DNA from: Verminephrobacter eiseniae EF01-2
Lineage (GTDB): Bacteria; Pseudomonadota; Gammaproteobacteria; Burkholderiales; Burkholderiaceae_C
Assembly: GCF_000015565.1 (NCBI RefSeq)
Contig: NC_008786.1
Span: forward strand, 2,790,001-2,854,000
Length of the DNA: 64,000 bases
Reading direction: 5' to 3'
Shown piece after piece: positions 33,606 to 41,246 of the stretch. Position numbers and translations under genes: made by a program. The notes beneath the pieces are model-generated. The model was not told where the DNA came from and searched no databases. It worked only from the letters and a program-made list of their open reading frames with translations. Position 1 is the stretch's first letter, and each line of letters begins with the position of its first letter.

Positions 33606-33799
33606 TTCATGTCCTCCAATCAGTCTTTGAATGCCTGGCTTGCAAGCGCCAGTGGTGCTTTCCTCCGCATACACGCCACTTTTACCGCCTTTACACCCTG
33701 CGCCTGAACAATGGCGTGGATTTATCACACCACCGCCACCCGGTACCCAATCAGTCTGCAAGCGCCTGCTCCATATTCATCGCCCCATTGGCACGAATG
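33606..33799 (-). other. Toxin-tip scar 3 between immunity-like pairs
   Basis: The clearest scar. The minus strand encodes WVPGGGGVINPRHC, then CKGGKSGVYAEEST, which matches the toxin linker KGGRSGVHAEEST in protein and DNA. It then jumps to a near copy of the last 20 bases of the toxin gene, GGAGG, and the B2 start. The toxin core is deleted. Confidence 0.7.
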
Positions 33800-34510
33800 T
33801 CAGCTTGAATCGCCAACACAGGCAGGGCAGCGGCAAGGCTCGACTCTTTCAAAACGAGCTTCGTAGCTCAGTGGCCCGACGCCCTGGAGTCCGCGTTCGG
33901 TTTCCAGGACGATGTCTTCATCCGATGGAATGTTCGCGTCGGAATAGTCCAAAAGCAAGCGTGCCAAGCGGATCAAGGCTTTGGGGTGGCCACCGATACA
34001 GACCATATAGGGTTCGCGGAGATCCCGTCGCCCGTCCCACAAGCGCGGACAAGCAGTTTCTCCGGGCATGCCCGCGAGCGTGAAAACTGGCAGTTCGGTC
34101 TGCGGATCACAGGTTTTGTACCAAGGAGACCATGGGTAGCGCTTGAGTCTGCTTTTGGGGGTATAGGTGAAGGACTTGGGCTGATCGATCGAAGGCCTCA
34201 CGGCGGTTATCCGTATGCCCTTTGCGAAGCTGTTTCCGGGGTTTGGGTTCCATTTGTAGGACCATTTCTCTGCCAAATCTCCCGTGTCAATTGGAAGATA
34301 GACCTGATGCTGTGTCCCAATGGCGCAAGCCAGTAATGTGATCGCGATGCGTTGGAGATCTTCTGCCTCGGAATAAATACGAATGCAACAGAAATTGTGG
34401 CTGTTACCGCGAACTTTGATGGCACAGTTCAAGCTACCGATCGAAGCAACCACTTGGTTGGCATCGGCCAAGGCCAGTTTTCTAAAGCTTATCCCCATCA
34501 GTTGATTCAT
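33800..34510 (-). CDS. Immunity-like protein A3 of the toxin array
   Basis: A 236-residue paralogue, nearly identical to A1 (differences such as SRLKRYPWSPWYKTC for RRLKRYPWFPWSITC). It follows B3 by 14 bp. It is the second gene behind the toxin. Like the others it has no signal peptide or membrane helix and would act in the cytoplasm. Immunity role inferred. Confidence 0.75.
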   Translation of the reverse strand: MNQLMGISFRKLALADANQVVASIGSLNCAIKVRGNSHNFCCIRIYSEAEDLQRIAITLLACAIGTQHQVYLPIDTGDLAEKWSYKWNPNPGNSFAKGIRITAVRPSIDQPKSFTYTPKSRLKRYPWSPWYKTCDPQTELPVFTLAGMPGETACPRLWDGRRDLREPYMVCIGGHPKALIRLARLLLDYSDANIPSDEDIVLETERGLQGVGPLSYEARFERVEPCRCPACVGDSS

Positions 34511-34524
34511 TTCATCTGCTCCAA

Positions 34525-35178
34525 TCAGTCTGCAATTCTTGTAAACCTGGCTTCGTAGCTGGCTGAGCTGACGCCTCGAAAGCCGCCGCCGATTTCCAGA
34601 TCGATTTGTTCCGGCGGAATGTCCGTGCTGGCATAGTCCAGAAGCAGTCGCGCCAGACGCATGAATGCCTTGGGATAACCATAGATACAGACGAGATGAG
34701 GTTTGCGAAGATCCATTCGACCGTCGAATATATGCAAAGATTCTCCGGGAATGTCATCCAGATCGAAGCCTGGCAGTTCAGTCCAATGATCACATGTCAA
34801 AGACCATGGATACCAGGGGTAACGTTTGAGTTTGCGTTTCGGGGTGTAGGTGAAGGATTTCGGTTGATGGAATGGATCATATTCTGAAGGTCTTTCAGAG
34901 TCTATCTGTATACCTTTTGTTGGCCCTCCAGTGCCAATCGGAAGATAGGCTTCGGACTGCGTCCCGATGGCGCAGGCCAGCAACACGAGCGCGAGGCGTT
35001 GCAGGTTTTCTGCGTTGGAAGAAATGCATATGCGGGAGATTTCATATTCACCCCCCGCCGATGCATAGCTGTGGCATCCGAATTGAATGGTGCAGTTCAA
35101 ACTACCCAATGAATCCACCAGTTTGTTGGCATCGATCAAGGCCAGCTTTTTGAAGTTTACCCCCATTAGCTTATTCAT
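34525..35178 (-). CDS. Immunity-like protein B3, directly downstream of the toxin
   Basis: A 217-residue paralogue almost identical to B1. It starts 14 bp after the toxin stop behind GGAGG, the position expected for the cognate immunity gene. The bases GGAGGACATGAAATGAATAAG contain a two-codon ATGAAATGA mini-frame overlapping the true start, repeated before every B gene. No homology to a named immunity family is recognised by eye. Confidence 0.78.
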   Translation of the reverse strand: MNKLMGVNFKKLALIDANKLVDSLGSLNCTIQFGCHSYASAGGEYEISRICISSNAENLQRLALVLLACAIGTQSEAYLPIGTGGPTKGIQIDSERPSEYDPFHQPKSFTYTPKRKLKRYPWYPWSLTCDHWTELPGFDLDDIPGESLHIFDGRMDLRKPHLVCIYGYPKAFMRLARLLLDYASTDIPPEQIDLEIGGGFRGVSSASYEARFTRIAD

Positions 35179-35192
35179 TTCATGTCCTCCAA

Positions 35193-38100
35193 TCAGTTTT
35201 TGAATGCCTGACCAGCCCACACTTCTGCATCGACGCGGATATCGTTGCTATGCTTTTTACGTCCCCTGGGGAAAGATTGGGATCCGAAATCAACGGCACA
35301 CATACCTTCTGGAGGCATTTTCCTAATATATGCCTTCAGTTGCAAGAACCCATCCTCCCGCGCCTTCCACTGCCGACGTGTCAGTTTTTCCTCCAATTGC
35401 TCAACGAGCACCAAAGCTTGCTGCTTGGTAAGTGGTTCGGCCTGTCCCCATTTGGTACTTTCCTCCGCATGCACACCACTTCTACCGCCTTTACCCCCCT
35501 GGGCCTGAAACCTCCCCCTATGGCAATCCTTGCTGCCCTTGTCGCAAGGATTGGGTGCGGCATGCGCCGAGAACGTCAGGGATGATATTCCCAACATCAC
35601 CATGACCGACACCAGCGCGGGGGTCGCTGGCGGCAAGGAAACGACGGTCACTGCCAGCAGCGCGGCGGCGATGGACAGCGCGATGCTCGTCAATATGCGC
35701 TGGGCTATCGATTCGGCCAGGGGTTGGACCGACTCCTCGCAAGTGACGAGCTCGCCGCCATTGCCCACGCCATCGATGATGTAAGCGCCGGCGCCGGTTT
35801 GCGGATCGGTGGCAATGAAACCCTGCCCGCTCCAGCGCATCAGTTGCACCGGGGCTTGCGGGGCCAGCACCTCCAGGCGGTTGGCCACAGCGCTGGCCAC
35901 TTGCTGCTGCATGCTGGCCGACACCGTTGTCACCGCCAGGTATTGCTGCAAGTTGCCCGCGTGCAACTGCCACAGGGCAACGCCTTGATCGTTGGCCGCC
36001 GCGATGACGCTGACCGCAGAGGCCGCAGCCCCGGGGGCCAAGCCGAGCATCTCCTCGAAGATGCGCCCCTCCAAGAACGAGTTTCTGGCCCCCGTTTGCA
36101 GCAGATACTCGCGCGTGGCCGCCGGGTTGGCGACGCCCGTGACGGCCACGCTCATCCTGCGGATATCCACGGCGTAGCTGCGGTATTGCCCTGTCCTGGG
36201 AATGCCCCAGGAATACGTCACGCTCAGCGGGGAGGTGAACAGGCCGATCGATGGCAGGCGGTAGGCAATGACATTGCTGGCATTGGCCATGATGGCGCCG
36301 GCCTCATTGGCGCGCGACCAATAGCCCAGGCCGAACTGGTGCAGGTTCTCCAGCGCTGTGTCCGGCGCGACGGCGGCGGCCCGGTCGAGCGCATCCTGGC
36401 AACGGATGCCGGTGGCATCCACGCTGAAGGCAATGGCATCGCCCACGGCGTTCTCGAACTTGAAGTCCTCCTCGACGCTGCCAAAGTGCGGGCCTGTCAG
36501 CACATAGCTCCACCATTGGGGATCGCCCATGCGCTGCGGGCCGGACTCGGCAAGCACCCGATCGTCGAGTTTCAGCCGGGTCTTCTGGCGTATCAGATAC
36601 AGCGGCAACGCCGTGGCGTTGGCCACGTACTGCCCGATCAGGGCCTGATCGGCGCTGCTGGCGGCGACCCCCTCGGCGGTAATGCGCCGCGAGCCGATGT
36701 CCGAGAACAGCACAGACTGCGACAGCAGCGGCGCGCCATCGGCTTTGTCATTGGCGCTGGCGTACAGCTTGAAAGTAATGGCCCAGCGCAGCGCATCGGG
36801 CACCACCGTGGTCTGCGGGCCTTGCAGCACGACGGCGTAGGGGGTGGCGCCGGCCAGGACATCGGGGGCCCAGGCGATGATGCGCTTGTGCCCGAACACA
36901 TCAGCCAGGCTGGCGTTGGGCTTTTGCGCCTGGATGTAGGTCAGCGCCCTGTCCTGGTAGGCATCGAGTTGCGCCCGGATACCCGCGTGGTTCAGGCGCC
37001 GCACCCAGCCCTGGGCGGTGTCGATGGTGCTGTCATCGTGCCGGGCGGCGTTCAGCAGGGCCGAGGCGTCCTGCGGGACCTGGCTCCGGATGTCCAGACC
37101 GGAGGTGTAGCGGTACTGCTTGTAGCTGGCATCGAGCGGCACCCAGGCATTGAGATGGGCGTTGGGGTTGACATGCTGCAGATGAGCGTCCGGGGTGCGG
37201 ATCGGGGGACTGGCCGCAGCGCCGCCTTGGCGATGGCCGCGGCCGGGCGACCAGTTGACATAGGCCTGCACCCAGACATGCTCCATGCGGATGCGCTCGA
37301 TGGCGCCGCCCCGGGCCAGCCCGGTGGCAGCAATGCCGCCCTGGTGCAACAGGTTGAGCGCCGCCTGCGCGTTGGCGGTGCCGCCGACCCAGTTTTGCAC
37401 CTTGTCGGCGGGCAGCTCGATGGTGCCGAACTGGTAGCGCGCCGGGATCTTGGCCGCCCTGAGCAACGCGATGTGCAGGCTGGCGATGTCAAAGGCGTTG
37501 CCCCTGAGGGTTTGCAGGGTGCTGTCGGCATTTTGCAAGGCCCCCCAGGTGGGCAGGAACTCGACCGTGTTGCGCACCCAGTTGTCGATGAGCACCGGGT
37601 TGTTGCCCAGTTGCGCGGCTTTGGCCTGGATGGCGCGGCTGAGGGTCACCTCCGCCGTGGGGGCCAGATCGGCCACATCGGGGGCGGTGCCGGGCGCCGG
37701 AGGGATGTCGAAGCGGATGCCGGCGATCGTGGTGCCGGCCTGGGCCAGCAGCACTTTCTGGTCGGCGTACAGGCTCTGGTGCCAGGCGGCTTGGCTGCTG
37801 GCCGGCTCAGCGGTGGTGGGCCGGGGCGTACCCCAGGGCAGTTCGCCGGGGTTGAGCGGGTTGCGGGCGCGGGCTGCCGGGTATTGCTCAAAGAACTGGC
37901 CGATGGCGCCGAGGTTCTGCTCGTCGGGTTGGGACTGCCAGGCGCGCAGGCGCTGGCGCAGGGTCTGGGCGCGGATGCGCAGTTGGGTTTCGGCCTGATC
38001 GTGGCGGGCCAGGATCTCGGGGCCGACTTGCTGCTCGATCAGGTCGGCGCGGCTGGCGTGGAATTCGGCCAGCGCCATGTCGGTGTCGGCGTCAATGGCT

Positions 38101-38477
38101 TGCACGAGCGCGCGCAGTTGCTGCTGTTCGCTGGCTTGCCCAGAGGCACTCTTGATGGCGAAGGCGCCGGTGCCCGGTGCAGCCACCGGCTTGGCGAGCG
38201 CGCGCACGAGGCTGTGGGCCAGGGCCAGGTTGCGCGCAATGCGTTCGCTGGCCGGGGCCGGCCTGCGCGTTCGGGCGGACTGGCCCGGCCCATCGCGCTG
38301 CTGCGGCGGGCGCAGGCGCTGTATCTGTGCCTGATCTGTCGGAGAAACGGGCACGGCCCCCTGCTGCGCCAAAGCGCTCAAAGGCAGCAAGGCATGGCAC
38401 AAGAGGGTGCCGATCAACAGGCGCGCAATCGGGCGCAGCCAGGGGTGCCAGGGCGTCAGGGTGTTGTGCGAGTGCAT
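35193..38477 (-). CDS. Secreted transglutaminase-like protein with polymorphic-toxin-like C-terminal tip
   Basis: A 1094-residue protein. It has a Sec signal peptide (residues 1-38, ending LSALAQ), a long helical region, and a transglutaminase-like core near 290-460 (LLRAAKIPARYQFG, EHVWVQAYV, PLDASYKQY). The catalytic Cys position reads Ala (RGNAFDIAS near 328), so the core is probably inactive. A large beta-rich part follows, then two hydrophobic helices (about 925-972). The tip (975-1094) starts NPCDKGSKDCHRGRFQAQGG and contains WGQAEPLTKQQALVLVEQLEEKL and RVDAEVWAGQAF, resembling RNase-type tips of RHS/CDI proteins (inference). No RHS repeats are present. Immunity-like genes follow at once. 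Confidence 0.8.
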   Translation of the reverse strand: MHSHNTLTPWHPWLRPIARLLIGTLLCHALLPLSALAQQGAVPVSPTDQAQIQRLRPPQQRDGPGQSARTRRPAPASERIARNLALAHSLVRALAKPVAAPGTGAFAIKSASGQASEQQQLRALVQAIDADTDMALAEFHASRADLIEQQVGPEILARHDQAETQLRIRAQTLRQRLRAWQSQPDEQNLGAIGQFFEQYPAARARNPLNPGELPWGTPRPTTAEPASSQAAWHQSLYADQKVLLAQAGTTIAGIRFDIPPAPGTAPDVADLAPTAEVTLSRAIQAKAAQLGNNPVLIDNWVRNTVEFLPTWGALQNADSTLQTLRGNAFDIASLHIALLRAAKIPARYQFGTIELPADKVQNWVGGTANAQAALNLLHQGGIAATGLARGGAIERIRMEHVWVQAYVNWSPGRGHRQGGAAASPPIRTPDAHLQHVNPNAHLNAWVPLDASYKQYRYTSGLDIRSQVPQDASALLNAARHDDSTIDTAQGWVRRLNHAGIRAQLDAYQDRALTYIQAQKPNASLADVFGHKRIIAWAPDVLAGATPYAVVLQGPQTTVVPDALRWAITFKLYASANDKADGAPLLSQSVLFSDIGSRRITAEGVAASSADQALIGQYVANATALPLYLIRQKTRLKLDDRVLAESGPQRMGDPQWWSYVLTGPHFGSVEEDFKFENAVGDAIAFSVDATGIRCQDALDRAAAVAPDTALENLHQFGLGYWSRANEAGAIMANASNVIAYRLPSIGLFTSPLSVTYSWGIPRTGQYRSYAVDIRRMSVAVTGVANPAATREYLLQTGARNSFLEGRIFEEMLGLAPGAAASAVSVIAAANDQGVALWQLHAGNLQQYLAVTTVSASMQQQVASAVANRLEVLAPQAPVQLMRWSGQGFIATDPQTGAGAYIIDGVGNGGELVTCEESVQPLAESIAQRILTSIALSIAAALLAVTVVSLPPATPALVSVMVMLGISSLTFSAHAAPNPCDKGSKDCHRGRFQAQGGKGGRSGVHAEESTKWGQAEPLTKQQALVLVEQLEEKLTRRQWKAREDGFLQLKAYIRKMPPEGMCAVDFGSQSFPRGRKKHSNDIRVDAEVWAGQAFKN

Positions 38478-39191
38478 GGGGGCGGGTCAATCCGGGGAAG
38501 CTGTCCGGCCGGGCGCCGCACCGGGCTGGTCTGGCCCGGGTCGGCGCTGTAGCCGCCGGCAACGCTGCGCTCGGCCCGGCCCGCGTTGGCAATCGAGCCG
38601 AGCAGCCTGTGCGAGGCAGCGGACGGCAGGGTGCTTGTCAGTGTCACCACGGCGGGGCTGCTGCCTAGTGTCGCGTCACCGATCATCTGTCGGTCCGCGC
38701 TGGCCATCGAAGCGCATCGCGGCGTTGCATCGCTTGCCAATACAGCTCGGTATTGGCTGCGCGATGCGCCTTGCGCTGCGCTCCGATGGCGGCGCGCAGC
38801 CTACGACATCTGACCGGTGACGCGACACTAGCAGGCGCAGCAGGGTTTTAGCGGTTTCGCAACGGGCTTGGGTTGGCGCCACCAGCGCCGAGGTGCGGCT
38901 GGGTTGGCCGTCGCTCAGGATTTGGCTTTGCAGCCATGCCAGGCCCGAGCCGATCGGGTCGGTGGCTCCCAGGGCGGCGCAGGGCAGTGACAGGACCGGT
39001 AGCAGCCGGGCGGTGATGATGGTGGTGGTGGCTTCGAGCCGGCCCAAGACCCTCGCGGCCAAAACGCGCAGGGCTGGCCAGGCTGTCTGCGCGGGTCTGC
39101 GCTGACCCGTCACTGGGGGCGCGTTGTGGTCGCTGGCAGGGCGGGCCTGTCGGCTTGGCGCACAGCATGATTCACAAACCGACCCATTCAT
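38456..39191 (-). pseudogene. Secreted-type protein gene broken by a MITE
   Basis: On the toxin strand, directly upstream, a frame (ALRVLAARVLGRL, GLAWLQSQILSDGQPSRTSALV, ARCETAKTLLRLL) runs into MITE copy 3. Removing the element and one TA joins TAKTLLRLL to GSSPAVVTLTSTLPSA in one frame that reaches 38456, overlapping the toxin start by 22 bp. The insertion shifts the frame. The WLQ.Q..DG pattern suggests repeat-containing proteins found beside RHS-like loci, but the sequence is short and decayed. Start uncertain. Confidence 0.6.
38668..38828. mobile_element. MITE copy 3 (161 bp), TA-flanked
   Basis: Opposite orientation to copies 1 and 2. The ends GTGTCGCGTCACCGATCA and (reverse complement of right end) GTGTCGCGTCACCGGTCAG are flanked by TA at 38666-38667 and 38829-38830, with C before and G after. 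Precise removal restores an open frame, which fixes the boundaries and the TA duplication. Confidence 0.92.
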
Positions 39192-39508
39192 GGTGTCTTG
39201 TTGGCTGGCCTTGGGCAATGTCTGCCGGGGGGATCGATGTGGCAGGAACGGTGGCAACTGCCTCGGGCCGGTGCAGTATATCCAAATGTGTCTTGTGGTA
39301 TGAAATCATTACCAAAAATTGGGCGCGCGCCCGTGCAGCATCTCCGGTCAGGGGGTGTGCACGGTTTGGGATGCGGCAAGCAACGGCGGGGATGAACGGC
39401 GGGGATGAACGGCGGGGATGGTTTGCTCATCGCGGTCGCGGTGTCGTGCAGCCGCAGGCCAGGATTTTTCTGCTCCACCGATGCGGCGGGGTTTGCCATG
39501 GCAACGAC
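39192..39508. other. Intergenic region before the double IclR gene
   Basis: About 317 bp without a supported gene. It contains three exact copies of the 13-mer AACGGCGGGGATG at 39382-39420 and an AT-richer stretch near 39280-39320 that may hold the promoter. The IclR frame is open through part of it, but without conserved protein. Confidence 0.6.
39382..39420. repeat. 13-bp perfect tandem repeat, three copies
   Basis: AACGGCGGGGATG is repeated exactly three times, about 90 bp upstream of the IclR start. It is one of several short tandem arrays placed before genes in this window. Confidence 0.9.
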
Positions 39509-41146
39509 ATGGACCACACTTTGGGCCTGTCGCTGCCCATGTCTGCCGCCTGCCCGCCCCGCGATCCGCGTTTTGCCACTACCTTGGCCCATGGCCTGGC
39601 CCTGCTCGAGGCTTTCGATGCCACCCATGCGGGCCTGACCAACAAGGAACTGGCCGAGCGTTCCGGCCTCTCGAAGGCCACTGTCTCGCGGCTGAGCCTG
39701 ACCTTGCAGGCGCATGGCCTGCTCGAGTGCGGGCCGGGCGAGCGCCGCCATCGTCTGGCCTCGGCTGCCCTGACCCTGGGCTATCCGCTGCTGGCCGGAC
39801 TGGGTATCCGGCGCGAAGCGCGTTGGGGCATGAAGCAATTGGCGGATGAGTTGGGTGGCTCGGTTTCGCTGGGCCTGCGTGAGCGCGCCCGCATGATTTA
39901 TGTGGAGACCAGCCGCAGCAGCAATCCGATGGCCTTTTGCCCCGATGTCGGCGCCGCGCTGCCGATGCTGCAAACCGCGATGGGTCGCGCCTGGCTGGCG
40001 GCGGCGCCCGAGGCCCTGCGGCGCGAGGTGCTGGCCTTGCTGCGCCGGCACTTGCCGGCCGCCTGGGCCCAATGGTGCGGCAGCGTCGGGCCGGCCATCG
40101 AACATCTGCAGCGCCACGGTTTTTGCGTCTCACATGCCGACTGGCAGTCGGATGTGTATGCGGTGGCCGTGCCGCTGAACGCGCCGGCCGATGCCGAGCC
40201 TCTGGTCATCAACTGCGGCGTGCCGATCCGCAGCCTGCGCCCCGGCGAGCTCCAGAGCCGGGTGGCGCCGCGGCTGATGGCCCTGGCGCGCCGCATCGAG
40301 GCCCATTGGCGCGCCGCAACGCAGCCGGCAATGCCGGTGGCGCTGCCACTGGAGGTGGCGCATGGCGCGGTGTCTGGCACGGTGTCCCATGCGCACACCC
40401 TGTCGCGCGGACTCGATTTGCTCCAATGCTTCCGCCCGGGCGAAGTGCAACTGGGCCATGCCGAGTTGACGCGCCGCCTGCGCCTGCCCGGCCCCATCGT
40501 GGTGCGGCTGACCCACACGCTCGGCGCGCTGGGCTACCTGCGCCGTGGCGCCGCAGGCAGCGGCTATCGGCTCGGCGCTGCAACGGTGGCGCTGGGTTAT
40601 CCGCTGCTGGCCCATCTGCGTGCGCGGCAGTTGGCCAGGCCCGGGATGATGGCCTTGTCCGAACGGGTCGGCGGGGCGGTGTCGCTGGGCTTTCGGCACC
40701 GCAGCAGCATGGTCTATGTCGAGTCGGCCTGGCGTGGCGATGCCCGGCTGGTGCCGCCGGACATCGGCACGCCGCTGCCCATGCTCAGCAGTGCCATGGG
40801 CCGCGCCTGGCTGGCCCATGCCAGCGCGGCGCAGCGGTGCGCGGTGCTGAACCAACTGCGGGTGCAGGACCCGGCCAGCCACGCCCGTTATGCGCCGGAC
40901 ATCGAGCAGGCACGGCAAGACCTGGCCCGCAAAGCCTATTGCTCGACGCGCGGGGATGTCCGCAAGGATGTCTACGCCTTCGCCGTGCCCTTCTCGCGCC
41001 CGGTCGACGGCTTGCAACTGGTGATGAACTGTGGCGTGCTGGCTGCCCGGTTCAGCTTTGCCCAGGCCGAGCGCCAGGTGGCCCAGCCCCTGTGCGAACT
41101 GGTCAGACAGGTAGAGGCGGCCCTGGGCCTGCGCGCTGCGCAGTGA
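39509..41146 (+). CDS. Tandem-fused double IclR-family regulator
   Basis: A 545-residue protein made of two complete IclR units. Unit 1 (about 20-262) has the winged helix LTNKELAERSGLSKATVSRL and effector domain ending in LVINCGVPIRSLRPGEL. Unit 2 (about 285-540) has SRGLDLLQCF, the winged helix LGHAELTRRLRLPGPIVVRL, and LVMNCGVLAARFSFAQAE. The two halves are clearly homologous. One chain would thus carry two DNA-binding and two ligand-binding domains. Start 39509 is chosen over the long upstream frame; 39539 is also possible. It probably controls the catabolic genes downstream. Confidence 0.85.
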   Translation: MDHTLGLSLPMSAACPPRDPRFATTLAHGLALLEAFDATHAGLTNKELAERSGLSKATVSRLSLTLQAHGLLECGPGERRHRLASAALTLGYPLLAGLGIRREARWGMKQLADELGGSVSLGLRERARMIYVETSRSSNPMAFCPDVGAALPMLQTAMGRAWLAAAPEALRREVLALLRRHLPAAWAQWCGSVGPAIEHLQRHGFCVSHADWQSDVYAVAVPLNAPADAEPLVINCGVPIRSLRPGELQSRVAPRLMALARRIEAHWRAATQPAMPVALPLEVAHGAVSGTVSHAHTLSRGLDLLQCFRPGEVQLGHAELTRRLRLPGPIVVRLTHTLGALGYLRRGAAGSGYRLGAATVALGYPLLAHLRARQLARPGMMALSERVGGAVSLGFRHRSSMVYVESAWRGDARLVPPDIGTPLPMLSSAMGRAWLAHASAAQRCAVLNQLRVQDPASHARYAPDIEQARQDLARKAYCSTRGDVRKDVYAFAVPFSRPVDGLQLVMNCGVLAARFSFAQAERQVAQPLCELVRQVEAALGLRAAQ

Positions 41147-41246
41147 AGCCGCGCCGGTATCGGCGCGTTCAACATACTGAAACAACGGTGGCCGGCAAGG
41201 GCCAGCGCAGCACACACTGGCCGCAGCCCGATCACCTGCCGCCGCC

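Noticed and set aside
32925..33761. A longer B2 protein starting in scar 3 and including the toxin linker
   Set aside because: The frame is open, but GGAGG and the conserved MNKLMG start at 33605 are shared with B1 and B3, whose upstream frames differ in length; the extension is best read as scar DNA.
30431..35178. Regular 1.6-kb repeat spacing as a CRISPR-like array
   Set aside because: The repeated units are coding (two genes plus a scar), not short direct repeats with unique spacers.
35724..38552. A 942-codon open frame on the plus strand opposite the toxin carrier gene
   Set aside because: It is the antisense shadow of the carrier gene in GC-rich DNA. Its product has Gly/His/Gln-rich low-complexity composition and no recognisable domain, while the minus strand has signal peptide, conserved core and homologous partners.
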